From positions 1 to 64,000 of the forward strand of contig NZ_AJLR01000044.1 of NCBI RefSeq assembly GCF_000307855.1: a stretch of DNA of 64,000 nucleotides, given 5' to 3'. The notes beneath the pieces are model-generated. The model was not told where the DNA came from and made no database searches. It saw nothing but the letters and a program-made list of their open reading frames with translations. The translations under genes and the position numbers were made by a program. Within the stretch, counting starts at the first letter, position 1; the number at the start of each line of letters is the position of its first letter. Below are positions 35,609-45,025 of this stretch, piece by piece. The stretch comes from Schinkia azotoformans LMG 9581. GTDB lineage: Bacteria > Bacillota > Bacilli > Bacillales > Bacillaceae_J.

Positions 35609-35638
35609 GAAAAAAGACAGCGTTGTAAGCGCTGTCTT
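35609..35638 (-). terminator. terminator between the CitT-like and tctC genes
   Basis: AAGACAGCG (35614-35622) pairs with CGCTGTCTT (35630-35638). On the minus strand the stem is followed by TTTTTTCG. It isolates the transporter operon from the regulatory operon. Confidence 0.85.
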
Positions 35639-35721
35639 AAAATTATCAGAACATTATCTATATTAGAAGTATTAGGTCATAAGTTATATAAACCACTTAA
35701 ACTTCATTTTGTTCATAAAAA

Positions 35722-36417
35722 TCACGAATGAACACGGAAATACCTCCGCTCAGGACGGCCAACATTTCCGTAAATAAGCTCCGCATAAACACTTTTCTTA
35801 GATATTAAATATTCTAGGTAGCGTCGTGCCGTTGAACGACTTACACCAGACTCCGCACTTAAGGCTTCTGCCGTGATTCCTTCTTTACCAATCGATTCAA
35901 TACATCTTAGAATTTTTTCTAATGTTAAAGGGTCAATTCCCTTTGGAGAATCATTTGCTTCACTCGTCCCGGCTTTGGTCCTTGTATTCCATAAACTCTC
36001 AATTTGTTCAGGTGTCAGCTCTTGATTTCCTTTTAATTTTGCTATCTTATGTTGGTAGTTTTCAAGGCTTTCTTTAAAACGATCAAAGGTTAAAGGTTTA
36101 ATAATATAATCAAAAGCACCACCACGTAGAGCATGGCTGACAATGTCAACTTCAGATGCAGCGGTAATCATAATGACATCAATTTCTTGAAAATTTTGGC
36201 GAATAAACTTAATCAATTCAACGCCTTTCATGTCAGGCAAATAAACGTCAAGCAAGACTAAATGTGGCTGCACAACCTCTAACCACTCTTTTGCCTGTTC
36301 CCCTGTTGTTGCTGTTGCAATCACTTTAAACCCCTCTATTTTTTCCGTAAAACGACGATGAATTTCTGCAATTCGTGGGTCGTCCTCGACAATTAACACT
36401 TCAATTAAATCGGACAT
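35722..36417 (-). CDS. CitT/DcuR-like response regulator
   Basis: A 231-residue CitB-family regulator. The receiver domain has the acidic pair EDD, phospho-acceptor Asp57 in VLLDVYLPD and Lys in YIIKPL. The C-terminal helix-turn-helix (about 160-225) shows ITAEALSAESGVSRSTARRYLEYL. It is coded one base after the kinase stop. It probably activates the divergently ordered tctCBA genes that follow, as CitT does for citM in B. subtilis. Confidence 0.9.
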   Translation of the reverse strand: MSDLIEVLIVEDDPRIAEIHRRFTEKIEGFKVIATATTGEQAKEWLEVVQPHLVLLDVYLPDMKGVELIKFIRQNFQEIDVIMITAASEVDIVSHALRGGAFDYIIKPLTFDRFKESLENYQHKIAKLKGNQELTPEQIESLWNTRTKAGTSEANDSPKGIDPLTLEKILRCIESIGKEGITAEALSAESGVSRSTARRYLEYLISKKSVYAELIYGNVGRPERRYFRVHS

Positions 36418-36418
36418 T

Positions 36419-38020
36419 TTACTCCAACCTTTCCTTCGGTATTGCTATAATGAATAGAGCACCCTCCCAGTCCCCTCTTTCGATAGCCAACGTTCCATTT
36501 AAGTCTTCAACCAATTCTTTTACCCTCGCCAGACCGTATCCACGGTTGCCGCCTTCCTTCGTTGAAAAGCCTCTTTTAAAAATACTGGATATCATATAAT
36601 CTTCAATTCCAGGACCCGAGTCTTCCACCTCAATCAACAAATCATCACCAATATCGGTAATAAAAAGCCTTACTTTTTTATTTGTTGGACCGTTTTTTGC
36701 AACTGCCTCAAAAGCATTGGTTATTAAATTACCGAGAATGGAAACTAAATCGCTTTGGTCTATATGGCTTGGCATTTGCTCTATACTACTTTCCTGGTCC
36801 AAAATAAAATCAACTTTTAATTCGCGGGCACGATTATAAAAACCTACTAAAATTCCACCTAACCAAGGATCATTCAATTTTTCCATAATGAATTTGGCAA
36901 TGCCTTGTTGAACAGTTGTTTCTTTATGAATCAGTTCCATTGCTTCATCATAAGCTTCCAGCTGTAATAGACCTGATATTGTATATAAAAGATTATTGAA
37001 CTCATGGGTTTGCGCTCGAAGGGCTTCCGTATACCTTTTGACCTGTGATAATTCTTCTGTTAATTGGTCCATCTCCGACTTTAATCGGAAGCTTGAAACA
37101 ATACCAATTACGTCCTCTTTCACCTTGACAGGCAATTGATTGACAATTAATTTTTTCCCATTAAACTCCACTTGTTTATCGAGTTTTTCTTCTCCAGTAC
37201 TTAAGATTTCCAGCATCGCCGTAGTTGGAATAACCTCCCACACGGGTTTTCCGACAACTTTTCCCTTTTCAAGTGAAAGAATATCATAAGCCACACGATT
37301 GACTATTACGATTATTCCTTCTTTATTAACCACAATAATTCCTTCACGAACAGACTGAATGACCGCATTACGAACAGTATACAGAGCTGAAATTTCCTCT
37401 GGTTCCAGCCCAAACATACCTTTCTTAATTCTGTTAGCAATATAGATTGAACCTACCGTACCTATGATCAAGCCAGCTAAAGCTATAAGAATAATAAAAG
37501 GTACATAACCTTTAACATCATTTTTGATATCGTTCATCATAAACCCAACTGAAACAATTCCAATAATGTTATTATTATCGTCTTTAATGGGTGCCTTGCC
37601 ACGAATTGCCCATCCTAAGGATCCCTTTGCTTTCGATATGTATGACTCCCCATAAATTAACGCTTTATCATTATCCCCTCCCACCATCCTTTTTCCGATT
37701 CTTTCAGGAATTGGATGTGAATAACGGATCCCTTCATTATTACCAACGACAATATATTCAGCGTCTGTCTCTATACGTATTTTTTCAACCACAGGTTGAA
37801 TGATTTTCCATGGTTCATCTGTTTCAAAGGCATTACGAATTTCCGGCATTGACGCAACTGTAGTAGCTACATGCAATGCATCTTCTCCAAGCTCCTGTTC
37901 AAATGATTCAGAAAATATTTTATAGAATAACAAGCTTGTTAAAATAATTATAAAAAGAATTAGGGTAAGTGTAAAAATTGTAATTCGATATTGAAGTTTT
38001 ATGTTTTTTAGCGTTTTCAT
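36419..38020 (-). CDS. CitS/DcuS-like sensor histidine kinase
   Basis: A 533-residue membrane kinase for an external di- or tricarboxylate. One helix (about 10-30) precedes an extracellular PAS-like (Cache) sensor domain of about 130 residues. A second helix (about 170-195), a cytoplasmic PAS domain (about 215-310) and an SpoOB-type dimerisation helix with phospho-acceptor His in AQTHEFNNLLY follow. The ATPase domain has NLITNAFEAV, DSGPGI and GYGLARVKEL. I prefer ATG 38020, eight bases after AGGA. The ATG at 38029 overlaps the ribosome site. It is operonic with the regulator. Confidence 0.9.
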   Translation of the reverse strand: MKTLKNIKLQYRITIFTLTLILFIIILTSLLFYKIFSESFEQELGEDALHVATTVASMPEIRNAFETDEPWKIIQPVVEKIRIETDAEYIVVGNNEGIRYSHPIPERIGKRMVGGDNDKALIYGESYISKAKGSLGWAIRGKAPIKDDNNNIIGIVSVGFMMNDIKNDVKGYVPFIILIALAGLIIGTVGSIYIANRIKKGMFGLEPEEISALYTVRNAVIQSVREGIIVVNKEGIIVIVNRVAYDILSLEKGKVVGKPVWEVIPTTAMLEILSTGEEKLDKQVEFNGKKLIVNQLPVKVKEDVIGIVSSFRLKSEMDQLTEELSQVKRYTEALRAQTHEFNNLLYTISGLLQLEAYDEAMELIHKETTVQQGIAKFIMEKLNDPWLGGILVGFYNRARELKVDFILDQESSIEQMPSHIDQSDLVSILGNLITNAFEAVAKNGPTNKKVRLFITDIGDDLLIEVEDSGPGIEDYMISSIFKRGFSTKEGGNRGYGLARVKELVEDLNGTLAIERGDWEGALFIIAIPKERLE

Positions 38021-38089
38021 TTTACCCATCCTTAAATCGGAAGTAGTTAAATTATACTATAGATACTGTTGTATGAAAATTTCAATGAT

Positions 38090-38120
38090 TAAAAAAAGGA
38101 CCACTCTGAGCGAGTAGTCC
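38090..38120 (-). terminator. terminator of the prpF gene
   Basis: GGACCACTC (38098-38106) pairs with GAGTAGTCC (38112-38120) with one mismatch. On the minus strand it is followed by seven T. Confidence 0.8.
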
Positions 38121-38147
38121 ATTTTCTAGTAGCTGTTTATTACACTG

Positions 38148-39275
38148 TTAAGCTAATTGATAAGAGAACTTATGACTCTTTTTCGTATAAACATAGCCTT
38201 CCATGATCGTTCTTGCGGTTCGTACAACTTTAATAGCACTTATATGACCTCCAAGAAATTCTACCTTTGTTTCCATAATTCCACCTGGGTGTGCTAATCG
38301 CAAAACATCATGCTTAATATTTATCATATCTGAAAGAATGCTATCGTTCAAAAAAGCCCCTGTCGATGTACAAATTGCACCTGTGATTGCCAAAGCTTGA
38401 TGTGGCTTTTGCATTGACATCATCCTAATCATTAAATCCATTTCTGAAGCATTTCTTTTTGTTCCAGTAATATCAATATAATCCATTGGAGGTGCAATTA
38501 TCGTCATTTTCGGTACAGCCGGGGATTTCAGTGTTGCAGATTTCCGATCAGCAAATCCGCACATTTCAGCCGCAATCGAACGGATCGCCTCTAACTCATT
38601 AAGTTTTTCTTCAGTATAGTCAGAAGGTGACTCATTTCCAATTAAGCCAACGTCCTGAGCTCTTACAAAAACTAAAGGATTAGCCGCATCAATAACGGAA
38701 ACAGGAATCAGACGATCCTTTGTTTTGATCATATCAATTGGATTTCCAGTTGGTAATAGTTTACCTGTTACAGCACCTTCAGCCCGATTAAAAGATAGAT
38801 AAATAGGTGCCCCTGTCCCAGGAACTCCAGGAATAGAACAACTTCCTTCTGTCTTCACTTGTCCATTTTCAACTTCAACTTCCGCTGTAATTAACTTTTG
38901 TGTATTTGTATTAAAAATCCTTACGATTGTAATTGGTTCCTTAGCAGCTACAAGTCCTTGTTCGATTGCATATGGGCCCACTGCAGATGATATATTACCG
39001 CAGTTTCCCTTAAAATCTACCATTTGATTATCAATACTTACTTGGGCAAAAGTGTACTCGACGTCATATTCAGGTGAATCTGACTTCTTAATAATGGCTG
39101 CCTTACTCGTTAAGGAATTAGCCCCCCCAAGACCATCGATTTGTCTACGGTCCGGACTGCCCATGATATCAAGTAAGAAGTCTTCCCAATGAAATCGGTT
39201 TGCAGGCATATGTTCAAAATTTATAAAAACCCCTTTACTTGTTCCCCCACGCATAATTACTACTGGTACTTTCAT
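38148..39275 (-). CDS. prpF: PrpF-family isomerase (2-methylaconitate/aconitate isomerase type)
   Basis: PrpF-fold proteins move a double bond or flip geometry in aconitate-type acids. Known members act on 2-methylaconitate, trans-aconitate and 4-oxalomesaconate. The sequence shows the family opening VPVVIMRGGTSKGVF and FKGNCGNISSAVGPYA. I place the start at ATG 39275, behind AAGGTGG, giving 375 residues. A 23-residue upstream extension looks unrelated to the family. It stands beside a LysR gene, a CitMHS transporter, TctCBA and TcuAB, so an aconitate-type substrate fits. No prpB, prpC or prpD is present in the window. Confidence 0.88.
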   Translation of the reverse strand: MKVPVVIMRGGTSKGVFINFEHMPANRFHWEDFLLDIMGSPDRRQIDGLGGANSLTSKAAIIKKSDSPEYDVEYTFAQVSIDNQMVDFKGNCGNISSAVGPYAIEQGLVAAKEPITIVRIFNTNTQKLITAEVEVENGQVKTEGSCSIPGVPGTGAPIYLSFNRAEGAVTGKLLPTGNPIDMIKTKDRLIPVSVIDAANPLVFVRAQDVGLIGNESPSDYTEEKLNELEAIRSIAAEMCGFADRKSATLKSPAVPKMTIIAPPMDYIDITGTKRNASEMDLMIRMMSMQKPHQALAITGAICTSTGAFLNDSILSDMINIKHDVLRLAHPGGIMETKVEFLGGHISAIKVVRTARTIMEGYVYTKKSHKFSYQLA

Positions 39276-39329
39276 ATCGCTAACCACCTTTGCTCGGAAT
39301 TTCTCACTAGTAGTTCCTTTAAAAATATA

Positions 39330-39368
39330 GTATGATAGCTCCAATCATAAGTGAAATACATATTTTTT
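39330..39368 (-). promoter_or_regulatory. prpF promoter with shared upstream element
   Basis: On the minus strand AAAAAATAT, one base (G), then TATTTCACTTAT (39368-39347) precedes prpF. TTCACT can serve as a -35, with TACTAT as -10 after a 17-base spacer. Twenty-one of 22 bases match the element before the CitMHS gene at 40331-40352. It contains the dyad AAATA-TG-TATTT. Confidence 0.65.
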
Positions 39369-39419
39369 AACTAAAATCTAAAAAAATACTTATAACCTAA
39401 TAAAAGGAGAACTGCAAAT

Positions 39420-40298
39420 ATGGATGAAAAAGACTGGACAGCAATTAGCGTATTGTATGAAGAAAAAAATATCAGCCGGGCAGCAGAGCGTTTATTTATT
39501 TCACAGCCGGCCTTAACCTATCGACTAAAAAACCTAGAAAAAGAGTTTGGAACAAGTATTTTTTATAAAATAAAAGGAGGCATAGAGTTTACCTCTGAAG
39601 GTATACATTTAGCAAACTATGCTGAAGAAATGATTCAAAAGCTTCAAAAAACGAAGGATTATATGTTAAATATGCAAAAGGAAGTGCGGGGAACGTTACG
39701 TCTAGGTGTATCTAGTAACTTCGCACAATATAAGCTTCCCAAAATATTAAAGAAGTTTTCAACAAAATATCCCCATGTACAATTTAATGTCAATACAGGT
39801 TGGAGTACGGAAATTATGCAGCTACTTGATAGTGGGACAGTTCATTTAGGAATATTACGGGGAAATTATGAATGGTATGGAATAAAAACGCTTCTCCACA
39901 AGGAAAGACTCTGTTTAATTTCAAAAAAAGAGGTCCAGATAAGTAATTTACCCAACCTTCCATTTATCAATTATAAGACAGACAGTTCACTAAAAGGTTT
40001 AATAAACGGATGGTGGCAGGACCGTTTTCCAGAACCCCCTTTAATTACCATGGAAACAGACCGACAAGAGACTTGCAAGGAAATGGTAAAAAATGATCTT
40101 GGTGTTTCCATCTTACCTGAAATATGCATGCAGCCTTCTGATAACTTGTATACTTATGGATTATCTTATAAAAACGGGGAACCGGTATTAAGAAATACAT
40201 GGTTAATGTATAACCAGGATTCTTTAAATCTCTCTTCTGTAAAGACTTTCGTTAATTTTTTAAACAACCATACCAATCTTAATGGTGATGTAGAATAA
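39420..40298 (+). CDS. LysR-family regulator (prpF/citMHS-linked)
   Basis: A 292-residue LysR activator. The N-terminal winged helix (MDEKDWTAISVLYEEKNISRAAERLFISQPALTYRLKNLEKEFG, broken here only by reading) is followed by the two-lobed effector domain. It is close to the second LysR at 51111, sharing MDEKDW, the TGWS(S/T)EI segment and the MEVDR/METDR block. They are paralogues within one island. It lies between divergent prpF and the CitMHS gene, both of which carry the same promoter element, so it probably activates both in the presence of a carboxylate. Confidence 0.9.
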   Translation: MDEKDWTAISVLYEEKNISRAAERLFISQPALTYRLKNLEKEFGTSIFYKIKGGIEFTSEGIHLANYAEEMIQKLQKTKDYMLNMQKEVRGTLRLGVSSNFAQYKLPKILKKFSTKYPHVQFNVNTGWSTEIMQLLDSGTVHLGILRGNYEWYGIKTLLHKERLCLISKKEVQISNLPNLPFINYKTDSSLKGLINGWWQDRFPEPPLITMETDRQETCKEMVKNDLGVSILPEICMQPSDNLYTYGLSYKNGEPVLRNTWLMYNQDSLNLSSVKTFVNFLNNHTNLNGDVE

Positions 40299-40330
40299 AG
40301 GGATTATAAAATTTTTTTTAAAAAAACTTA

Positions 40331-40385
40331 AAAAAATATCTATTTCACTTATCAGTAGGTTTATAATATTCTAAAAATAGCAAAC
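40331..40385 (+). promoter_or_regulatory. CitMHS-gene promoter with shared upstream element
   Basis: AAAAAATAT, C, then TATTTCACTTAT (40331-40352) is the plus-strand twin of the element before prpF. A TTCACT -35 and TATTCT -10 are 17 bases apart. The leader to the start codon is about 100 bases long. Confidence 0.6.
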
Positions 40386-40483
40386 AGGAAGTTAAGAAAT
40401 AATGCAAGAAATCGTAGGTTTCTTATTTTATTTTTTATTCCTTATTTGTAAGCGATTTCGATACAGGAGGGGATTTTTTCATT

Positions 40484-41803
40484 ATGCTTACTTTTCTAGG
40501 ATCTTCAATGGTAATTGTATTTACCTACTTAATTATGTCTAGGCGCTTATCACCAGTTGCGGCGCTTGTAATCGTTCCGATTATCTTTGCATTATTCGGA
40601 GGTTTCGGTATTGCAGAACTTGGGGATATGATGGCCGATGGGATCAAAACTGTTGCATCATCAGCTGCTCTACTATTATTTGCTATTCTATTTTTCGGTA
40701 TTATGATTGATGCGGGTCTATTTGATCCACTTATTAAAAAAATATTAACTATCGTTAAAGGGGATCCTGTCAAAATCGCAATAGGAACGGCCATTATTGC
40801 AATGACTGTTGCGTTAGACGGCGATGGTACAACAACTCATATGATCACGATTTCCGCTATGTTACCGCTTTTTATACGGATTGGTATGAATCCACTTGGA
40901 CTTGCTACAATCTCTTTACTATCTGTCAGTATCATGAGTGGGATGACTCCTTGGGGCGGACCGGCAACAAGAGCAATCGTATCTTTAGGCTTGGACGCAA
41001 ATGAATTCTTCGTTCCAATTCTACCTACAATGCTTGCGGGTATGGCTTCTATTCTATTCATTGCTTTTTTAATCGGGAAAAAGGAACGTGCAAGACTTGG
41101 GGTTATTGATTTAGATGTTGCTGCTAAGAAGAATTCTTTTGCTTTTGCGGAAGCAGCCGTAACAGCTGTTGCAACTGTTACGGATGATATTAAACGTCCT
41201 AAATTAATTTGGATTAATCTTCTTTTAACAGTCGCCGTTATGTATATTTTAATCGCAGGAATATTACCTGCTGCAATAATATTTTTAATTGGGTTTGTAA
41301 TCGCTGCCATGATTAACTACCCAAATATACAGAAGCAAAGCGAACGCATTGCTGCACATGCAGGTAACGCTATTACTGTTGTTATATTAGTATTTGCTGC
41401 TGGTATTTTTGCAGGAATTTTTTCCGGTACAAAGATGGTTGATGCTATCGCCAATTCCATGGTATCTATCATTCCAGAGTCCTTAGGTGGATTCTTCCCT
41501 ACCGTTGTTGCTTTAACGAGTATGCCACTAACTTTTGTTCTATCCAATGATGCCTATTACTTTGGAGTTTTGCCGATTTTGGCTGAAGCAGGAGCTGCTT
41601 ATGGTGTTGATCCATTAGAAGTTGCAAGAGCTTCTGTTTTAGGACAACCGGTTCATTTTTTAAGTCCACTTGTAGCATCCACATTTTTACTTGTTGGTAT
41701 GTTAAAAACAGATTTCGGAACAATGCAGAGATATGCATTTAAATGGGCTATACTATGCTCGTTAGCCATTATTATAGTTGCTTTCTTAACAGGGGCTATT
41801 TAA
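40484..41803 (+). CDS. CitMHS-family citrate-metal:proton symporter
   Basis: A 439-residue transporter with about twelve helices, of the family that takes up citrate complexed with Mg2+ or Ca2+ (CitM, CitH). The sequence shows the family blocks VALDGDGTTTHMI, MSGMTPWGGPATRA and the late LSNDAYYFGVLPIL. AGGAGG precedes the ATG. It is preceded by the LysR gene and shares an upstream element with prpF. The substrate could be citrate or a related tricarboxylate. Confidence 0.93.
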   Translation: MLTFLGSSMVIVFTYLIMSRRLSPVAALVIVPIIFALFGGFGIAELGDMMADGIKTVASSAALLLFAILFFGIMIDAGLFDPLIKKILTIVKGDPVKIAIGTAIIAMTVALDGDGTTTHMITISAMLPLFIRIGMNPLGLATISLLSVSIMSGMTPWGGPATRAIVSLGLDANEFFVPILPTMLAGMASILFIAFLIGKKERARLGVIDLDVAAKKNSFAFAEAAVTAVATVTDDIKRPKLIWINLLLTVAVMYILIAGILPAAIIFLIGFVIAAMINYPNIQKQSERIAAHAGNAITVVILVFAAGIFAGIFSGTKMVDAIANSMVSIIPESLGGFFPTVVALTSMPLTFVLSNDAYYFGVLPILAEAGAAYGVDPLEVARASVLGQPVHFLSPLVASTFLLVGMLKTDFGTMQRYAFKWAILCSLAIIIVAFLTGAI

Positions 41804-41846
41804 TAAATAAATTAGTCAAATAATTACAGGTTTCCATATATCGGCA

Positions 41847-41877
41847 ATGAGGCTGACTCTTAAAGGGTCAGCCTCAT
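41847..41877. terminator. hairpin between convergent CitMHS and yyaC genes
   Basis: ATGAGGCTGAC (41847-41857) pairs perfectly with GTCAGCCTCAT (41867-41877). There is no U-tract. A near copy of this hairpin occurs at 59471-59495. Confidence 0.6.
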
Positions 41878-41882
41878 CCAAT

Positions 41883-42440
41883 CTATTCATTTGCTGATTG
41901 AACAATTATGGTTACAATTTTCTTGGCCAGATTCATAACTGTATATAGACGGGTGTCATTTAGAAATTGCATAGTTGGTAATGGATCTATATAGTTTACT
42001 ACTCCTGAAAAATGATAATCCCCTACTTCTGGCAAAACTTTTTTTAGAGCTTTACCTGGAACAAGTGGTCCTTCCTTAAATAAAACATGGCCTACTTGGT
42101 TTTGTTCACCTAAACATGCATCTATACTAAAAATAAGAGTTTTCTTAAATTGTTTTTTTATGTCCTTTAACGTATCTTTCAAATTAAAAGCATGAACAGG
42201 GGTTTCTAAAGTACCATATACTTGATATGGTACTTTATGTTCTTTAAGCATAGTTCCAACTAGAGGACCAAGCGAGTCCCCGACAGACCGGTCAGAGCCG
42301 ATGCAGAGAATGATAATATCTTCTATTTTATAACCAGAAGAGCGAATAAGCTCTTTCATTATTAAAGCTAAATTTTCAGTACTTTTATCATTGGAATCTA
42401 CAGAATATATCTGTATCTCTTCTCTATTGTATTGACTCAT
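41883..42440 (-). CDS. yyaC: YyaC-type spore protease-like protein (DUF1256)
   Basis: A small sporulation-linked protein of the HybD-peptidase fold found in spore formers. Visible family blocks are IILCIGSDRSVGDSLGPLVG, VYGTLETPVHAFNL, SIDACLG and GDYHFSGVVNY. I choose ATG 42440, seven bases after AAGGAG, giving 185 residues. Upstream in-frame ATGs (42446, 42479) are possible. B. subtilis YyaC has about 205. It shows the host makes endospores. It has no functional link to the surrounding carboxylate genes. Confidence 0.88.
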   Translation of the reverse strand: MSQYNREEIQIYSVDSNDKSTENLALIMKELIRSSGYKIEDIIILCIGSDRSVGDSLGPLVGTMLKEHKVPYQVYGTLETPVHAFNLKDTLKDIKKQFKKTLIFSIDACLGEQNQVGHVLFKEGPLVPGKALKKVLPEVGDYHFSGVVNYIDPLPTMQFLNDTRLYTVMNLAKKIVTIIVQSANE

Positions 42441-42612
42441 CCTCATTCTCCTTTTTACGTTGGAATCGGAATTTAGCATACATGGTGTTTGTTAAAAAAT
42501 TAATACCATATTTAAAATATAGACTAAATAATACAATATGTGTATTATCATTTTTTTATATCAGAAAAAATAATGGTTTCTTAAACTATTGTTTTGAAAG
42601 AAGGTAAAGTAA

Positions 42613-43749
42613 GTGAAAGGCAGCAAAGGTTTTTTACGAATATTTTTATTTGTAGTCTTAAGCGGGGCCGGTGGGTTCCTTCTATCCCTCACCGGCCTCT
42701 CAATCGGTTGGATGATTGGTACATTAATTATGGCGACTGTTCTTTCTTTTACACGACCGAAGTTTTTGAGCATACCCAATAATAAGGCAGGCATCCCTAA
42801 ATATTGGCTATATATAGGGCAATGTATCTTAGGAATTGAACTAGGACAGAAAATGAATACCACTGTATTATTTACTTTTAGAGATAATTGGCTGGCTATT
42901 TCTATCATGCTTCTCCTGTCTATTTCTTTCTCCTTGCTTGCAGGGTTTATTTTATGGAAATATAGTAATTTGAATATGCTAACTAGCTTTTTCGCTACTG
43001 CACCTGGAGGAATGTCTACGATGCCTGGCATTGCGGATGAGGTAGGTGCCAACACTGGGGTTGTTAGTATCATTCAGACAGTCCGTGTATTTTTAGTTAT
43101 TCTTACGATACCTGTTCTTCTATCATCTTGGTTTAGCAATCAGGTAAACACAGAATTTAGCAATATCATTTCTAGTGAAACTATCAGTTTTGAGCCTAAT
43201 CAAATATTAATGACAATAATATTAGTACTTGTAGCAGTTGTTGGGTATTTTTTAGGAAAATATTTGAAATTCCTAGCTCCATGGTTGATTGGGAGTATGG
43301 TAAGTGTAGCTATCTTCAAATCATTTAGCCCACTATTTTTTGGTCACGATCTTTTGGCATGGTGGCCTCATGAATTGATTATTTTTTCTCAAATTTTCAT
43401 CGGTGCAAGTATAGGTTCTCGTTTCATTAAAAGTATGTTTATTGGGATAAAGAAAACTTTAATTATATCTTCCTTGTGCACAATTATTCTCATTTTCTCT
43501 ATACTTGTCTGTGCATATATTGTATCAACTATAACCGGGATAACATTTATCACTTCAGCCTTAGCATTTGCGCCTGGTGGTGTCGCTGAAATGACCACTA
43601 CAGCCGTTGTCCTGAAAGGGGATCCTACATTTGTCGTGGCCGTGCAAGTACTGCGGATAATCGCTGTATGTGTAACTCTACCTCCTGTTTTTAAGCTTTT
43701 AAATTACTGGGATTTAAAGAAGAATTCACATACCCAAATTTCGGCATAG
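42613..43749 (+). CDS. AbrB-family membrane protein (first copy)
   Basis: A 378-residue membrane protein made of two similar halves, each ending in a proline-glycine motif (ATAPGGMSTM near residue 135 and AFAPGGVAEMT near 318). This family is often misnamed ammonia monooxygenase. It is not the AbrB DNA-binding regulator. Members are thought to be transporters, and some lie next to tricarboxylate genes. The start is GTG with AAGG upstream. A strong bidirectional terminator follows. A second family member is at 58328. Confidence 0.82.
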   Translation: MKGSKGFLRIFLFVVLSGAGGFLLSLTGLSIGWMIGTLIMATVLSFTRPKFLSIPNNKAGIPKYWLYIGQCILGIELGQKMNTTVLFTFRDNWLAISIMLLLSISFSLLAGFILWKYSNLNMLTSFFATAPGGMSTMPGIADEVGANTGVVSIIQTVRVFLVILTIPVLLSSWFSNQVNTEFSNIISSETISFEPNQILMTIILVLVAVVGYFLGKYLKFLAPWLIGSMVSVAIFKSFSPLFFGHDLLAWWPHELIIFSQIFIGASIGSRFIKSMFIGIKKTLIISSLCTIILIFSILVCAYIVSTITGITFITSALAFAPGGVAEMTTTAVVLKGDPTFVVAVQVLRIIAVCVTLPPVFKLLNYWDLKKNSHTQISA

Positions 43750-43755
43750 TAATGG

Positions 43756-43800
43756 AAAATTGACCAGGGAGCCCCCAATGAGACCCCTGGTCAATTTTTA
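43756..43800. terminator. bidirectional terminator between AbrB and MFS genes
   Basis: A perfect 14-bp stem (43756-43769 with 43785-43798) ends in T-runs on the plus strand and A-runs that serve the minus strand. Confidence 0.9.
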
Positions 43801-44946
43801 TTATTGTTCTTCACTAAAATCTTTTAATCCAAGAAAATATGTTCCACCGAATAAAAATATTCCACTAATTAAAAATACAGATATTACCCCCATCCAAGTA
43901 CCGATGAGACCAAAAAAGAGAGGAGCTATCAGTTGAGAAAGACGGTTTGTAGAAACCCTTAGGCCAAGTACTTCACCGGTTCTAGATTTCGGTGATACGC
44001 TGTAGGTGGTCGACATCGACAGAGGCTGACCGCAGCCTAAACCAAAGCCCATCAAACAGCTGTAAAAGCCTAACAATAGTATATTGCCTGTAAAGGGCAT
44101 TAGAGAAAAGGCGATTCCAGCAACGATAATCGAAATGCTTAATACTTTATCTCTTCCTAATAAGGATGTAATTTTGGGCAGGGCAAATCGAATAAATAAC
44201 ATGGCTAACCCTTGTACAGCTATGATCCATCCAATTGTAGAGTCTGAAATATCGTATTGTTTTGCATATAAAGGAAAATATGCTACAAAAATATCTCTTG
44301 AGTATAGGACTAAAGCACTTGAAAATAATGCACTTCGTAATAAAGGCATTTTTAAGAGGCCAATGGAGGACAAGAGTCCAGCTTTTACAGTGTTATTTTC
44401 TTTTATAATAACTGGTATTTTAAAAGAAAATAACATCGTAAAAATACTAATAAATACCGAAACTAGAAAAGCATCGGCATATGAAAAATGCTCTGAAATA
44501 TAACCTCCAATAATAGGTCCTACTAGTACGCCTAAAGCTGTCGCCATTCCGAACCAACTGAAATAACTATCACGATTTTCGAGAGTTGATGCATTCCCTA
44601 GAACATTTTGCAAGGATACTACTAAAAATATATTGGCTATTCCAACAATAATTTGACTTAAATATAAAGCCCACATCGTATGAAAAAAATAAGGAATAGC
44701 CATCGAGATTGTTAAACCAATAAATCCTAATAAAACCGGCAGCCGATCTCCAATTTTATCAGCAATTTTCCCAACATGAATCGCAAAGATGAGTGGAAAA
44801 AAGGCAAAAGCGGCTGTTAAGATGCCGATTTCAAAAACAGAAGCACCCAATTCTGTTGCAAATAATGTGACTACTGGTCTTGTAAGGTTAATAATCGTCA
44901 TATATCCAAATATCATAATCAGTACAATTCGTAAGATCATATTCAT
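43801..44946 (-). CDS. MFS transporter
   Basis: A 381-residue major facilitator protein with about twelve helices and a loop 2-3 motif KIADKIGDRLP. It is compact, with short soluble loops, and resembles the drug-efflux-like or YfkF/YcaD-like groups more than the citrate-proton MFS TcuC. It lies within the carboxylate island, upstream of nothing co-directional within 50 bases except the start of the next operon. The substrate is unknown. Confidence 0.82.
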   Translation of the reverse strand: MNMILRIVLIMIFGYMTIINLTRPVVTLFATELGASVFEIGILTAAFAFFPLIFAIHVGKIADKIGDRLPVLLGFIGLTISMAIPYFFHTMWALYLSQIIVGIANIFLVVSLQNVLGNASTLENRDSYFSWFGMATALGVLVGPIIGGYISEHFSYADAFLVSVFISIFTMLFSFKIPVIIKENNTVKAGLLSSIGLLKMPLLRSALFSSALVLYSRDIFVAYFPLYAKQYDISDSTIGWIIAVQGLAMLFIRFALPKITSLLGRDKVLSISIIVAGIAFSLMPFTGNILLLGFYSCLMGFGLGCGQPLSMSTTYSVSPKSRTGEVLGLRVSTNRLSQLIAPLFFGLIGTWMGVISVFLISGIFLFGGTYFLGLKDFSEEQ

Positions 44947-45025
44947 CCCCTCAACTAATTAGAGAAAGCAGTAATAATTAAAACAACCTTAAAAACTATG
45001 TCTAATCACCTTTAGCTTTTCAAAA

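Noticed and set aside
39276-39344. 23-residue N-terminal extension of PrpF
   Set aside because: The family normally begins at the MKVPVVIMRGGTSKG segment, which has its own AAGGTGG site. The extension overlaps the promoter.
43801-44946. MFS gene as the tricarballylate carrier TcuC
   Set aside because: It is short, lacks the loops expected of the citrate-proton symporter group, and is not linked to tcuAB. Left as an unassigned MFS protein.
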